Below are positions 16,444-26,739 of a DNA stretch of 39,098 bases, piece by piece; position 1 is the stretch's first letter, and each line of letters begins with the position of its first letter. Below the pieces are notes generated by a model. It was not told where the DNA came from. It saw only the letters and a list, made by a program, of their open reading frames with translations, and made no database searches. The translations under genes were made by a program, and so were the position numbers. This stretch comes from an uncultured Ruminococcus sp. (GTDB taxonomy: Bacteria > Bacillota > Clostridia > Oscillospirales > Acutalibacteraceae), in assembly GCA_902800005.1 (NCBI GenBank), contig CADCCP010000009.1:1-39098 (forward strand). Reading direction: 5' to 3'.

Positions 16444-17736
16444 ATGTTGGAATTGCCGTGTGATTTTTTGGAGGAAATGGAAAAAGTTCTCGGTGACGAT
16501 TATCAATTATATTTGCAGTTAATGGAAAAAGAGGCTTTCAGGGGGATTTCTCTGAACAGGCTGAAAATGAGTGATATAAATATACTGCCCTTTGAAGTGA
16601 AGAAATGCCCGTTTTACAAGGACGGCTATTATATATCTGATGAAAAGGGTATAGGAAATACTCCGTTTCACCATGCAGGAGCATTTTATGTGCAGGAACC
16701 TTCAGCTATGTCGGCAGTGACTCTGCTTGATGTTCGTGAGGGAGAGAAAATTCTGGACTTGTGTGCAGCACCCGGCGGAAAGTCTGCACAGATAGCATCA
16801 TGTCTGAACGGAACGGGCTTGATATGGTCAAATGAAGTCGTCAAAAACAGGGCACAGATATTACTGTCGAACTTTGAGAGAATGGGCATTGCCAAAGGTG
16901 TTGTATCATCATGTTATCCCGAAGTGCTTTGCAGGAAGTTGGAGGGGTATTTTGACAAGGTTCTTGTAGATGCACCGTGTTCGGGAGAGGGAATGTTCCG
17001 CAAAAATCCTGAAGCCGTGAAGGAATGGAGCAGAGAACACGTTCTGTCATGTGCGGAAAGACAGTTGTCTATCTTGAGATCGGCGGCTCATGCAGTGAAA
17101 GATGGGGGAATACTTGTCTACTCAACGTGTACATTTTCTTATGAAGAGAATGAGAGCGTTATCAGGAGATTTCTGGAAGAAAACACGGATTTTGAGATGT
17201 GTGACATAGGAGAACATTTCGGCAGAAAAACAGAATTGCCGTGTGCAGTGAGGATAACGCCTGTTGAAAACGGTGAAGGTCACTTTGCGGCAAAACTGAG
17301 AAAAAACGGTGTTTCGGGAAAAACTGAAAAGGCTGACATAAAGTGTGCGGTTCCGAGAGAGTTGGAAGATATATTTAATGAAGTTCCGAAAGGAAATTAT
17401 GTTTTGACAGGGGATAAGCTGTATATCATGCCTGATGATCTGCCTGATATAAAGGGACTTGGTGTGATAAGGGCAGGAGTGCTGGCAGGGGAGTTCGTAA
17501 AAAAGCGGTTTGAGCCTTCCCATGCATTGTTCATGAGTGCAAAAGCGGATAGTATAAAGAGAGTTTTGGAACTTGATGATGACACGGTGCAGGCATTTCT
17601 GCATGGCATGGAGATAGACAGTGACTGCACAAACGGTTATACAGCGGTCACATATAAAGGAATAATAACAGGCTATGGAAAAACGTCCAACGGGCGTTTG
17701 AAGAATAAATATCCGAAAGGACTGAGGTTAAAATGA
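16444..17736 (+). CDS. RsmF/NOL1-NOP2-sun family rRNA cytosine-C5 methyltransferase
   Basis: SAM-dependent m5C RNA methyltransferase. The N-terminus (LPCDFLEEMEKVLGDDYQLYLQ) is typical of the RsmF branch. The SAM site is ILDLCAAPGGKSAQIAS. Both family cysteines are present: C179 in DAPCSGEGMF and the catalytic C229 in STCTFSYEENE. The C-terminal part (about 300-430) is a PUA-like domain that ends in GRLKNKYPKGLR. At 430 residues it fits the Firmicutes RsmF-like group, whose exact rRNA target can differ from that of E. coli RsmF. GGAGGAAAAAATTTT precedes the ATG, and its stop overlaps the lipoprotein start. Confidence 0.93.
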   Translation: MLELPCDFLEEMEKVLGDDYQLYLQLMEKEAFRGISLNRLKMSDINILPFEVKKCPFYKDGYYISDEKGIGNTPFHHAGAFYVQEPSAMSAVTLLDVREGEKILDLCAAPGGKSAQIASCLNGTGLIWSNEVVKNRAQILLSNFERMGIAKGVVSSCYPEVLCRKLEGYFDKVLVDAPCSGEGMFRKNPEAVKEWSREHVLSCAERQLSILRSAAHAVKDGGILVYSTCTFSYEENESVIRRFLEENTDFEMCDIGEHFGRKTELPCAVRITPVENGEGHFAAKLRKNGVSGKTEKADIKCAVPRELEDIFNEVPKGNYVLTGDKLYIMPDDLPDIKGLGVIRAGVLAGEFVKKRFEPSHALFMSAKADSIKRVLELDDDTVQAFLHGMEIDSDCTNGYTAVTYKGIITGYGKTSNGRLKNKYPKGLRLK

Positions 17737-18830
17737 AAAAGAGAATATTGTTGGCGGTATTGGCATTGGTTATGGTATCGGGGTGCAGTAACGGAACGGA
17801 AACGTCTGTAACGGAAAGCAGTGTACCTGAAAGTGTAGTGTCCGTTGCGGAGAGTGCGGAAAGCAGTGAAAAGGAAAGTTCAGTTGAAAGCAAGGCTGAG
17901 AGCAAGCCCGAAAGTAAAGCGGAAAGCAAGGCTGAGAGCAAGCCTGAAAGTAAAGCGGAAAGCAAGGTTGAAAGCAAGCCTGAAAGTAAAGCAGAAAGTA
18001 AGGTTGAAAGCAAGCCTGAAAGTAAAGCAGAAAGTAAGGTTGAAAGCAAGCCTGAAAGTAAGGTAGAAAGCAAAGTTGAAAGCAAGTCTGAAAGTAAGGT
18101 AGAAAGTAAGGTCGAAAGCAAAGCTGAAAGTAAAGTTGAAAGTAAAGCTGAAAGTAAAGTCGAAAGTAAAGTTGAAAGCAAGCCTGAAAGTAAAGTTGAG
18201 AGCAGTAAAGAAGAATCAACTGTCATACCTGCAACGAATAAGGAGTTGGTCGGTTTTTATAATCTGACGGAGATGACGGGTGAAGGTGAGAGTGTCATCA
18301 GCATGAAGCGTTATAACATTGCAGGAATGTATATCACACTTGAGATCAATGCAGGCGGTACGGGCGTTTTTTCGGAGTACAAGGAAAAGGCAAATATCAC
18401 ATGGAACGACAAGTATATCAATTTAACGCATTATGACGATATGGAGTACAGCGTTTCGGGTGACAGGCTCGCACTGTACAGTGATGAGATGACACTTGTG
18501 TTTGAGAGGACGGACAAGGAAGAATTAAAGAAGAAGATGGAAGAGAATTCAGAGTCTGAAGAACTTTCAGGTGAGATCGATCCCGATGCGGTTGGGGATT
18601 ACATTCTCAAAGAAATGGATATGGAAGATGAATTTGATTTTGATGAAGATGTTTATTTGACACTGCACAATGACGGAACAGGCTATTTGGAGAGTGAAGG
18701 AGAGCAGTTGGAGATCACATGGGTAGATGGTCAAATAAAGGCAATGGATGATATATTTTACTATGAAAAAGAGGGCAATGATATTGTCGTAGACTTTTAT
18801 GGGATATATGTCAAATTCGAGAAAGTATGA
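17733..18830 (+). CDS. Lipoprotein with ESK-repeat stalk and two lipocalin-like domains
   Basis: No named family is recognised. The lipobox is VSGC with the lipid-modified cysteine at residue 18. After a serine/threonine-rich linker comes a stretch of about 26 four-residue units, each A/V/P/S-E-S-K, from about residue 51 to 154. It is highly charged and probably an extended or helical stalk that lifts the rest off the membrane. Beyond it are two related beta-rich domains (about 168-265 and 285-365). Each has a G-x-Y/F start, a LxxxxxGTG turn (INAGGTGVF, HNDGTGYLE), a xITW strand and an aromatic/FE ending, reminiscent of small lipocalin-like domains. The start overlaps the RsmF-like gene stop. 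A terminator follows. Confidence 0.88.
   Translation: MKKRILLAVLALVMVSGCSNGTETSVTESSVPESVVSVAESAESSEKESSVESKAESKPESKAESKAESKPESKAESKVESKPESKAESKVESKPESKAESKVESKPESKVESKVESKSESKVESKVESKAESKVESKAESKVESKVESKPESKVESSKEESTVIPATNKELVGFYNLTEMTGEGESVISMKRYNIAGMYITLEINAGGTGVFSEYKEKANITWNDKYINLTHYDDMEYSVSGDRLALYSDEMTLVFERTDKEELKKKMEENSESEELSGEIDPDAVGDYILKEMDMEDEFDFDEDVYLTLHNDGTGYLESEGEQLEITWVDGQIKAMDDIFYYEKEGNDIVVDFYGIYVKFEKV
17883..18194 (+). repeat. 12-bp tandem repeats encoding ESK units
   Basis: About 26 imperfect 12-base units, each coding for x-E-S-K. Serine alternates between AGC and AGT and the first position varies between GCx, GTx, CCx and one TCT. No stop occurs in several other frames, which makes long spurious frames on both strands. 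Such arrays change length by slippage. Confidence 0.95.
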
Positions 18831-18836
18831 TGAATG

Positions 18837-18879
18837 AAAAAAGCCGGTCGGCTATAAAACCGACCGACTTATATTTTTT
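18837..18879. terminator. Terminator after the ESK lipoprotein
   Basis: AAG and CGGTCGG pair with CCGACCG and CTT across a CTATAAAA loop with one mismatch, followed by ATATTTTTT. On the minus strand TTTTTTCAT follows, so it may also stop rpoC read-through. Confidence 0.85.
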
Positions 18880-18888
18880 AGTTTGGAT

Positions 18889-18925
18889 AAATGAGGAATG
18901 AGAATTTACATTCCTCATTTTTTAT
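18889..18925. repeat. Heptad repeat, copy 3, acting as a likely rpoC terminator region
   Basis: AAATGAGGAATG and CATTCCTCATTT pair perfectly (12 bp) around an eight-base loop. On the plus strand TTTATTT follows. It abuts the rpoC stop, so it forms the start of the rpoC 3' untranslated region on the minus strand. It is the cleanest hairpin of the four repeat copies. Confidence 0.8.
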
Positions 18926-21900
18926 TTAGGTAAGTTCGCCTTCCGAAACTACAGGTGTCGGAACAGGTGATTCTTCAGGAACAGTGCTTTCGATCTCGAC
19001 ATCTCTGTAACGGTGCATACCCGTACCGGCAGGAACAAGTTTACCGATGATGACGTTTTCTTTGAGTCCCATGAGGGGATCGACTTTTCCCTTGATAGCG
19101 GCATCTGTGAGGACACGGGTAGTTTCCTGGAAAGAAGCGGCTGAGAGGAATGAGTCTGTTGCAAGGGATGCTTTTGTGATACCGAGAAGCATGGGGATAT
19201 ATGTGGCAGGTCTGAGATCCTGCTCACCTTCTGCGATCCTTTTTTCGATCTGCTCATTGGCAGCATAGAAGTCACCTTTATCGACAACAGAGCCTGCAAG
19301 CAGATTTGTACTTCCCGGATCGTCTATTTTGATCTTTCTCATCATCTGGCGAACGATGACTTCGATATGCTTGTCGTTGATGTCAACGCCCTGCATACGA
19401 TAAGCGTTCTGTACTTCTTCAATAAGATAGTCCTGAACAGCTTCCGTACCCTTGATAGTGAGAACGTCATGCGGATTGACAGAGCCGTCTGTAATGAGAT
19501 CGCCTGCTTCGATGATCTGACCTTCTTCAACTTTTGTTCTTGAGCCGAAGGGGATGAGATATTCACGTTTTTCACCTGTTTCGGTGTCGGTGATGACGGC
19601 ATGACGGTTTTTCTTGATCTCTTCAAATGTGACTCTGCCGCCGATCTCACTTATGATGGCAAGACGTTTGGGTTTTCTTGCTTCAAAGAGTTCTTCGACA
19701 CGAGGCAGACCTTGAGTTATATCTTCACCGCCTGCAACGCCGCCTGTATGGAATGTACGCATGGTAAGCTGTGTACCGGGTTCGCCTATGGACTGGGCAG
19801 CAATGATGCCGACAGCTTCACCTATCGTAACGGGCATACCGTTTGCAAGGTTTGAACCGTAGCATTTTTTGCATACGCCGTGTTTTGCGTGGCATTCCAA
19901 AATGGAACGTATTTTGATTTTTTGGACACCGCTGTTGACGATGATATCGGCATCTTCATCGTCCATGATCTTATCGCAGGATACAAGGACATTGCCGTTT
20001 TCGTCCTTGAAGTCTTCGCAGAGGTATCTGCCGAGCAGACGTTCATGGAGCGGTTCTATAACGGATTTATCGGGTTTGATGTCGTATACGACGATACCTT
20101 CGGTAGTGCCGCAGTCTTCTTCACGGATAATGACTTCCTGAGAAACGTCAACGAGTCGTCTGGTAAGGTAACCGGAGTCGGCTGTACGAAGAGCGGTATC
20201 TGCAAGACCTTTTCTTGCACCACGAGATGAAATGAAGTATTCAAGGATGTTAAGACCTTCACGGTAGTTGGCACGAATAGGAATTTCGATGGTCTTACCG
20301 GAGGTGTTGGCGATAAGTCCACGCATACCGGCAAGCTGTCTGATCTGGTTCATTGAACCACGGGCACCTGAGTCTGCCATCATGAAGATGGGGTTATATC
20401 TGTCAAGATTGCCCTGAAGTGCATCGGTAACGTCTTTGGTAGCATCCTCCCATATTTTGAGGACACTGTTATAGCGTTCCTCATTGGACATGAAACCACG
20501 CCTGTACATTTTTGTAACTTTATCTACTTTCTGTTCAGCTTCGTGAATGATGTCCTTTTTGGCGGGCGGTATTTCCGCATCGCAAACGGCAACTGTGATA
20601 GCACCCTTCGTTGAGTATTTATAGCCCTGTGACTTGACATCATCGAGAACAACGGAAGTGAGCTGTGTACCGTGTTTTTTGATGCAGCGGTCAAAGATCT
20701 TACCGAGCTGTTTCTTGCCGACAAGGAAGTCGATCTCATATTTCATAAAGTTTTCTTCTTTTGATCTGTCGACAAAGCCGAGATCCTGCGGGATAGGCTG
20801 GTTGAAAATGATCCTGCCGACAGTGGTATCAATGAGAACGGAGCGTTTTTCACCGTTCCATTCACCCTCACGGCGTACTTTTATTTTTGCATGAAGGCTT
20901 ACGACTTTGGTCTCATAAGCCATGATAGCTTCATTGGTGTCACGGAATATCTTGCCTTCGCCCATTTCACCGTCTTTATCAAGTGTAAGATAGTAAGAAC
21001 CGAGTACCATATCCTGAGTAGGAACGGTAACGGGCTTGCCGTCTGAGGGTTTGAGGAGGTTGTTGGCAGCAAGCATAAGGAAACGTGCTTCTGCCTGAGC
21101 CTCTGCGGAGAGGGGAACATGGACAGCCATCTGGTCGCCGTCAAAGTCGGCATTGAAGGCTGTGCAGGCAAGGGGATGAAGTTTGAGAGCCTTGCCCTCA
21201 ACGAGAACGGGTTCAAAAGCCTGAATACCGAGTCTGTGGAGAGTCGGGGCACGGTTGAGCATAACAGGGTGTCCCTTGATGACTCTTTCGAGAGCATCCC
21301 ATACTTCGGGGCTTGCACGTTCAACAGCTTTTCTTGCAGCTTTGATATTGTGTATATTGTTGTTATTTTCGGAAAGTATCTTCATGACGAAAGGCTTGAA
21401 GAGTTCAAGAGCCATCTCTTTGGGCAGACCGCACTGATACATTTTAAGTTCAGGACCTACGACGATAACGGAACGACCTGAGTAGTCAACACGTTTACCG
21501 AGAAGATTCTGACGGAAACGTCCCTGCTTGCCCTTGAGCATATCTGAAAGGGACTTCAATGCACGATTATTAGGACCTGTTACAGGTCTGCCACGCCTGC
21601 CGTTGTCGATGAGAGCATCAACAGCTTCTTGAAGCATACGTTTTTCATTTCTGATGATAATGTCGGGGGCATGAAGTTCAATGAGCTTTGCGAGACGGTT
21701 GTTTCTGTTGATGACACGCCTGTAAAGATCGTTGAGGTCTGATGTCGCAAATCTGCCGCCATCGAGCTGTACCATCGGTCTGAGATCGGGCGGGATTACA
21801 GGGATAACGTCAAGTATCATCCATTCGGGGCGATTTCCGGACTGACGGAATGCCTCGACAACTTCAAGACGCTTAAGGATACGGACTTTTTTCTGACCTG

Positions 21901-22531
21901 TAGCAGCTTCAAGTTCTTCTCTGAGGTCTGATGAAAGCACTTCAAGATCGATATTCTTGAGGAGTTTCTGTATGGCTTCAGCACCCATCATGGCTTCAAA
22001 ATCGTCACCGTATTTATCTTTCATATCCATGTATTCTTTTTCAGAGAGACACTGCTGTATAGTGAGTTCACGCTCGGCATCGCTGCCGGGGGTGATCTCG
22101 GTGACTATATACATGGCAAAATACAATATCTTTTCAAGTGTACGGGGGGAGATGTCAAGGATAAGTCCCATTCTGGAGGGAATACCCTTGAAGTACCATA
22201 TATGCGAAACAGGGGCTGCAAGTTCGATACGTCCCATACGTTCACGTCTTACTTTGGATTTTGTTATCTCGACACCGCAGCGTTCACAAACCCTGCCTTT
22301 GAAGTGAACTTTTTTGTATTTTCCGCAGTGACATTCCCAGTCTTTCTGAGGACCGAAAATGGCTTCACAGAAAAGTCCGTCCTTTTCGGGCTTGAGAGTA
22401 CGGTAATTGATCGTTTCGGGCTTTTTGACTTCGCCCTTTTCGGGCTGAAGGGGATCTCTTATTGACCACTGTCTGATGAGGTCGGGAGAAGCAAGTCCTA
22501 TTTTAATAGATTCAAACTGGTTAAATTCCAT
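18926..22531 (-). CDS. rpoC: RNA polymerase subunit beta'
   Basis: Catalytic large subunit of RNA polymerase. 1201 residues, standard for Firmicutes. The zinc-binding N-terminus [20 protein letters not shown] is present. The metal-chelating active site is D462/D464/D466 in NADFDGDQM. The bridge-helix and trigger-loop region ([25 protein letters not shown]) and a second zinc-binding cysteine set ([11 protein letters not shown]) are intact. The start has AAAGGAGGATA upstream and lies 17 bases after rpoB, with which it is co-transcribed. A short acidic/proline tail follows the conserved part. Confidence 0.99.
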   Translation of the reverse strand: MEFNQFESIKIGLASPDLIRQWSIRDPLQPEKGEVKKPETINYRTLKPEKDGLFCEAIFGPQKDWECHCGKYKKVHFKGRVCERCGVEITKSKVRRERMGRIELAAPVSHIWYFKGIPSRMGLILDISPRTLEKILYFAMYIVTEITPGSDAERELTIQQCLSEKEYMDMKDKYGDDFEAMMGAEAIQKLLKNIDLEVLSSDLREELEAATGQKKVRILKRLEVVEAFRQSGNRPEWMILDVIPVIPPDLRPMVQLDGGRFATSDLNDLYRRVINRNNRLAKLIELHAPDIIIRNEKRMLQEAVDALIDNGRRGRPVTGPNNRALKSLSDMLKGKQGRFRQNLLGKRVDYSGRSVIVVGPELKMYQCGLPKEMALELFKPFVMKILSENNNNIHNIKAARKAVERASPEVWDALERVIKGHPVMLNRAPTLHRLGIQAFEPVLVEGKALKLHPLACTAFNADFDGDQMAVHVPLSAEAQAEARFLMLAANNLLKPSDGKPVTVPTQDMVLGSYYLTLDKDGEMGEGKIFRDTNEAIMAYETKVVSLHAKIKVRREGEWNGEKRSVLIDTTVGRIIFNQPIPQDLGFVDRSKEENFMKYEIDFLVGKKQLGKIFDRCIKKHGTQLTSVVLDDVKSQGYKYSTKGAITVAVCDAEIPPAKKDIIHEAEQKVDKVTKMYRRGFMSNEERYNSVLKIWEDATKDVTDALQGNLDRYNPIFMMADSGARGSMNQIRQLAGMRGLIANTSGKTIEIPIRANYREGLNILEYFISSRGARKGLADTALRTADSGYLTRRLVDVSQEVIIREEDCGTTEGIVVYDIKPDKSVIEPLHERLLGRYLCEDFKDENGNVLVSCDKIMDDEDADIIVNSGVQKIKIRSILECHAKHGVCKKCYGSNLANGMPVTIGEAVGIIAAQSIGEPGTQLTMRTFHTGGVAGGEDITQGLPRVEELFEARKPKRLAIISEIGGRVTFEEIKKNRHAVITDTETGEKREYLIPFGSRTKVEEGQIIEAGDLITDGSVNPHDVLTIKGTEAVQDYLIEEVQNAYRMQGVDINDKHIEVIVRQMMRKIKIDDPGSTNLLAGSVVDKGDFYAANEQIEKRIAEGEQDLRPATYIPMLLGITKASLATDSFLSAASFQETTRVLTDAAIKGKVDPLMGLKENVIIGKLVPAGTGMHRYRDVEIESTVPEESPVPTPVVSEGELT

Positions 22532-22548
22532 TCGTTTGTATCCTCCTT

Positions 22549-25500
22549 TCAGTCGTCCATGTCATCAGAAACCATGCTTTTGAAGAATTCATCCATATCA
22601 CTGTTGTCCTGTTCCTGATACTCGTCTTCCTCAGCATCGAAATCTTCCGCTTCGCCGTTTTCGTCGAGTGTCTGATAGCTGTCATTGATGTCATCGGTGA
22701 TGACCATTTTTTCATCGAAGATATTGCCGGAATCAACTCTGTCGTTCATATCATCGTCATCATCGATCTTGCTTATATCGATCTCGTTGCCGTCCTTGTC
22801 AAGCACCTGAATGTCCAGTGCAAGTGACTGCAGTTCTCTGATAAGTACCTTGAAGGATTCGGGGATGCCCGGATTGGGGATATTTTCACCCTTGACGATG
22901 GCTTCAAAGGTCTTGACACGACCTACAACATCGTCTGACTTGACGGTGAGTATTTCCTGAAGAGTATAAGCTGCACCATACGCTTCCAAAGCCCAGACTT
23001 CCATCTCACCGAAACGCTGACCGCCGAACTGAGCTTTACCGCCGAGAGGCTGCTGTGTAACGAGGGAGTAAGGACCTGTGGAACGGGCGTGTATCTTGTC
23101 ATCAACGAGGTGATGGAGTTTGAGATAGTACATATAGCCGACAGTAACGGGATTATCGAACAGTTCACCTGTTCTGCCGTCACGAAGCCATACCTTGCCG
23201 TCCTCGCTGATGCCTGCATCACGGAAGCACTGGAAAATATCTTCTTCATGGGCACCGTCAAAAACAGGTGTCATGATCTTCCAGCCGAGAGCTTTTGCGG
23301 CATAGCCGAGATGGACTTCAAGTACCTGACCGATGTTCATACGGGAAGGAACGCCCAGAGGATTGAGGACTATATCAAGGGGAGTACCGTCAGGCAGGAA
23401 AGGCATATCCTCTTCGGGAAGCACACGGGATACGACACCCTTGTTGCCGTGACGACCTGCCATCTTGTCGCCGACCTGAATTTTACGTTTCTGAGCAATA
23501 TAGCAGCGGACTACTTTATTTACACCGGGTGCAAGTTCATCCGCACTTGTTTCTTTTGTAAATATCTTTACATCTACGATAATACCGTATTCACCGTGAG
23601 GAACTCTGAGGGAGGTATCACGGACTTCACGGGATTTTTCACCGAAGATGGCTCTGAGCAGTCTTTCTTCGGAAGTGAGTTCTGTTTCGCCTTTAGGAGT
23701 GACCTTGCCGACAAGGATATCACCTGCGTGGACTTCTGCACCGATATGTATGATACCGTTTTCATCGAGGTCACGGAGCTGGTCATCGCCGATATTGGGA
23801 ATATCCCTTGTGATCTCTTCGGGACCGAGCTTTGTGTCACGGGCTTCTATTTCATATTCTTCGATGTGGATAGATGTATATACATCATCACGAACTATCT
23901 TTTCGTTGAGGAGGACGGCATCTTCATAGTTATAGCCTTCCCAAGTCATGAAGCCGATAAGGGCATTCTTACCGAGAGAGATTTCGCCGTTGTTGGTAGC
24001 GGGTCCGTCTGCCAATACTTCATGGTCAACGACACGCTGACCTACACTTACGATAGGTACTTGATTTATGCAAGTACCCTGATTGGAACGGGTAAACTTA
24101 GTAACTGTATATGTTTTCTTCTTACCGTTGTCATATCTGACTGTGATCTTATCTGCACTGACGTATTCAACAACGCCGTCACCTTCTGAGAGTATGCAGA
24201 CACCTGAGTCAACGCCTGCTTTATACTCCATGCCTGTTCCCACGATAGGAGCTTCTGTGACAAGGAGCGGAACTGCCTGTCTCTGCATATTCGATCCCAT
24301 CAATGCACGGTTCGCATCATCGTTTTCAAGGAAGGGGATCATAGCCGTTGCAACGGATACGACCATCTTCGGAGATACGTCCATGTAATCGGCTTTTTCG
24401 GGTTCTGTTTCGATAAATTCTTCACGGCATCTGCCGACTATCTTTTTGTGTACAAATCTGCCGTTTTCATCAAGGGGTTCATTAGCCTGTGCGACGATGT
24501 AGTTATCTTCAACATCTGCCGTCATATATTCGACCTTATCGGTAACTACACCTGTCTCTTTGTCAACTTTTCTGAAAGGAGCTTCAATAAGACCGTATTC
24601 ATTTATCTTTGCGAAAGTAGCAAGATATGAGATAAGACCTATGTTAGGACCTTCAGGAGTTTCGATAGGACACATTCTGCCGTAATGTGTATAGTGAACG
24701 TCACGGACTTCAAATCCTGCACGATCTCTTGAAAGACCGCCGGGACCGAGGGCGGAAAGTCTTCTTTTATGAGTAAGTTCTGCAAGGGGGTTGTTTTGAT
24801 CCATGAACTGCGAGAGCGGTGAAGAGCCGAAGAACTCTTTGATAGCGGCAGTCACGGGACGTATATTTATAAGTGCATTCGGGGAAAGATTGCTTATATC
24901 CTGAGCATTGAGCGTCATTCTTTCACGGATGACTCTCTCCAAACGGGCAAAGCCTATCCTGAACTGATTTTGGAGAAGTTCGCCTACGCAGCGGATACGT
25001 CTGTTGCCGAGATGGTCAATGTCATCCGTCACGCCGATACCGCACGCAAGAGAATTCATATAGTTTATACTTGCAAAAATATCATCAATAATGATATGTT
25101 TAGGGATAAGTTCGTCTCTGCGTATCCTTAATTCTTTTTTAAGTTTGTCTTTGTCAGCAGTGCCGACATTGTCCAATATCTCACGGAGAACAGTAAATCT
25201 TACTTTTTCATTGATGCCAATATCTTCTACATCAAAATCAATGTATTTGGAAATATCGACCATGCCGTTTGAGATGATCTTTACAGACCTTCCGTCAGCT
25301 CCCTGCACGAAGGCAACGGTAACGCCTGCATTTTCCATTTCAAGAGCACGTTCTTTGGAGATGACCTCGCCTTCATCGGCAAGAAGCTCGCCTGTCACGG
25401 GATCAGCAATGGGTTCTGCAAGTACCTGATTGGCAAGTCTGTTGGAAAGGGAGAGTTTCTTATTATATTTATATCTGCCGACTCTTGACATATCATATCT

Positions 25501-26295
25501 TCTGGGATCGAAGAAGAGATTATCAATGTGAGCCTGAGCACTCTCAACAGTGGGCGGTTCACTCGGACGGAGTTTTCTGTAAACTTCCTTGAGAGCATCA
25601 TCTCTGTTGTCAGTTGAATCTTTTTCGATAGTGGCGATCATTCTGTCGTCTGCACCGAAGAAGTCAAGTATCTCCTGATCGGAGCCGAGACCTAATGCAC
25701 GAATAAAAGTAGTAACAGGAAGCTTTCTGTTTTTATCTATACGGACGTAGAAGACATCGTTGACATCATTCTCATATTCCAGCCATGCACCTCTGTTAGG
25801 GATAACAGTGGCACTGAACAATTCCTTGCCTGTCTTATCGTGATCCATCTTGTAGTAAACGCCGGGCGATCTGACAAGCTGTGAAACGATAACTCTTTCC
25901 GCACCGTTGATAACAAAAGTACCGCTTGGAGTCATAAGGGGGAAGTCACCCATGAAAACATCGGAATCAGTATGTTCACCTGTTTCATTGTTGTAGAGGG
26001 AAGCCTTGACACGAAGCGGGGCAGAATATGTTACATCACGTTCCTTACATTCTGCAATAGAGTAGTTGGGGTGTTCTCTGTCGAGCTTGTAATCAAGGAA
26101 ACTGAGAACGAGATTTCCGGAATAATCGGTGATGCCCGAAACATCTTCAAAAACCTCTTTGAGTCCCTTTTCAAGAAACCATTCATAGGAATCCGTCTGA
26201 ATTTCAATGAGGTTCGGCATTTCAATAACCGTGTCGGTGTGGGAAAAGCTTTTGCGTTCCGTATTGCCGAGACGAACGGTTTTGACATTTACCAT
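22549..26295 (-). CDS. rpoB: RNA polymerase subunit beta
   Basis: Large subunit of RNA polymerase and target of rifampicin. The rifampicin region is wild-type in appearance ([35 protein letters not shown] carries the expected Q, D, H, R and S residues). Conserved downstream parts such as [38 protein letters not shown] and the C-terminal [23 protein letters not shown] are present. I place the start at 26295 ([10 protein letters not shown]), because GGAG lies nine bases before it and relatives begin the same way; an ATG six codons upstream (26313) has no good ribosome site. The protein ends in an acidic, low-complexity tail of about 70 residues. Confidence 0.98.
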   Translation of the reverse strand: MVNVKTVRLGNTERKSFSHTDTVIEMPNLIEIQTDSYEWFLEKGLKEVFEDVSGITDYSGNLVLSFLDYKLDREHPNYSIAECKERDVTYSAPLRVKASLYNNETGEHTDSDVFMGDFPLMTPSGTFVINGAERVIVSQLVRSPGVYYKMDHDKTGKELFSATVIPNRGAWLEYENDVNDVFYVRIDKNRKLPVTTFIRALGLGSDQEILDFFGADDRMIATIEKDSTDNRDDALKEVYRKLRPSEPPTVESAQAHIDNLFFDPRRYDMSRVGRYKYNKKLSLSNRLANQVLAEPIADPVTGELLADEGEVISKERALEMENAGVTVAFVQGADGRSVKIISNGMVDISKYIDFDVEDIGINEKVRFTVLREILDNVGTADKDKLKKELRIRRDELIPKHIIIDDIFASINYMNSLACGIGVTDDIDHLGNRRIRCVGELLQNQFRIGFARLERVIRERMTLNAQDISNLSPNALINIRPVTAAIKEFFGSSPLSQFMDQNNPLAELTHKRRLSALGPGGLSRDRAGFEVRDVHYTHYGRMCPIETPEGPNIGLISYLATFAKINEYGLIEAPFRKVDKETGVVTDKVEYMTADVEDNYIVAQANEPLDENGRFVHKKIVGRCREEFIETEPEKADYMDVSPKMVVSVATAMIPFLENDDANRALMGSNMQRQAVPLLVTEAPIVGTGMEYKAGVDSGVCILSEGDGVVEYVSADKITVRYDNGKKKTYTVTKFTRSNQGTCINQVPIVSVGQRVVDHEVLADGPATNNGEISLGKNALIGFMTWEGYNYEDAVLLNEKIVRDDVYTSIHIEEYEIEARDTKLGPEEITRDIPNIGDDQLRDLDENGIIHIGAEVHAGDILVGKVTPKGETELTSEERLLRAIFGEKSREVRDTSLRVPHGEYGIIVDVKIFTKETSADELAPGVNKVVRCYIAQKRKIQVGDKMAGRHGNKGVVSRVLPEEDMPFLPDGTPLDIVLNPLGVPSRMNIGQVLEVHLGYAAKALGWKIMTPVFDGAHEEDIFQCFRDAGISEDGKVWLRDGRTGELFDNPVTVGYMYYLKLHHLVDDKIHARSTGPYSLVTQQPLGGKAQFGGQRFGEMEVWALEAYGAAYTLQEILTVKSDDVVGRVKTFEAIVKGENIPNPGIPESFKVLIRELQSLALDIQVLDKDGNEIDISKIDDDDDMNDRVDSGNIFDEKMVITDDINDSYQTLDENGEAEDFDAEEDEYQEQDNSDMDEFFKSMVSDDMDD

Positions 26296-26452
26296 ACAAT
26301 CAGCTCCATTCATTTTTTTAACCGCACCGCCCTGAAAATAAAAACGAAAATTTACAAAAAAACTCTTGATTTTTTTTTGAAATTATGTTAATATCCAATA
26401 GAGGTTAACAGGGAAAACTGCCCCTAAAAGACAGTTTTCTACTATGGTGCAT
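26296..26452 (-). promoter_or_regulatory. rpoB 5' leader
   Basis: About 155 bases between the presumed transcription start and rpoB. It holds a hairpin (AAAACTG at 26438-26432 pairing with CAGTTTT at 26420-26414, read on the minus strand) and an A-rich/T-rich pairing region further down, near the gene. No ribosomal protein L10-type leader is recognised. A regulatory role is only suggested by its length and structure. Confidence 0.35.
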
Positions 26453-26458
26453 TTTATA

Positions 26459-26487
26459 AATATACTCCAAAAACGGATTTTTGTCAA
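26459..26487 (-). promoter_or_regulatory. rpoBC promoter
   Basis: On the minus strand: a perfect TTGACA (26487-26482), a 17-base spacer and TATATT (26464-26459). It implies that rpoBC is transcribed independently, without rplJL. Confidence 0.75.
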
Positions 26488-26602
26488 GAGTTTTTTGCAA
26501 AAAGTCCGTAATTTTTTTTATTTCGGGGAAAAGTGCGTTTTTTGACGTGTAAAAACACCCGACAGCGTGTGCAGGAAGTTTGGGAATGGAAATTTATTTT
26601 TG

Positions 26603-26645
26603 TTGAAAAGATGTGTTGCAATATATGTATAATATATGGTACAAT
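26603..26645 (+). promoter_or_regulatory. Promoter(s) of the MoxR operon
   Basis: Two overlapping options: TTGAAA (26603-26608) with TATAAT (26628-26633), spacer 19; or TTGCAA (26616-26621) with TACAAT (26640-26645), spacer 18. The remaining sequence between here and the rpoB promoter (26488-26602) is AT-rich and I see nothing else in it. Confidence 0.6.
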
Positions 26646-26690
26646 AGAAAACATGATTGACAAGTAAAAAAGAGGATCAGGGAGCAGATC

Positions 26691-26721
26691 ATTTCTCATT
26701 CCTCATTCCTAATTTCTAATT
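26691..26721. repeat. Heptad intergenic repeat, copy 4 (half element)
   Basis: ATTTCTCATTCCTCATTCCTAATTTCTAAT, one arm only, without the inverted partner. It sits in the 5' leader of the MoxR operon, ending close to the ribosome binding site. Confidence 0.75.
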
Positions 26722-26739
26722 TTACAGAGGGTGATTTTT

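Noticed and set aside
16178-16522. Plus-strand frame starting at the cdd stop and overlapping the RsmF-like start
   Set aside because: It begins in repeat sequence, covers the minus-strand small peptide gene and the palindrome, and overlaps the methyltransferase by about 80 bases in another frame. The hydrophobic product is probably a shadow of the peptide gene.
17648-18226. Long minus-strand frame rich in LLS-type repeats opposite the ESK lipoprotein
   Set aside because: It is a by-product of the 12-bp repeats, which lack stops in several frames. The plus-strand frame has a lipobox signal, a coupled start and a structured C-terminal region; the minus frame has none of these.
23089-24189. 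366-residue plus-strand frame opposite rpoB
   Set aside because: It lies fully antisense to a highly conserved part of rpoB, shows no family motifs and no credible ribosome binding site; codon bias of rpoB explains the lack of stops.
6082-26721. CRISPR-like interpretation of the heptad repeats
   Set aside because: The copies are kilobases apart, vary in length and orientation, have no regular spacers, and no cas genes are present.
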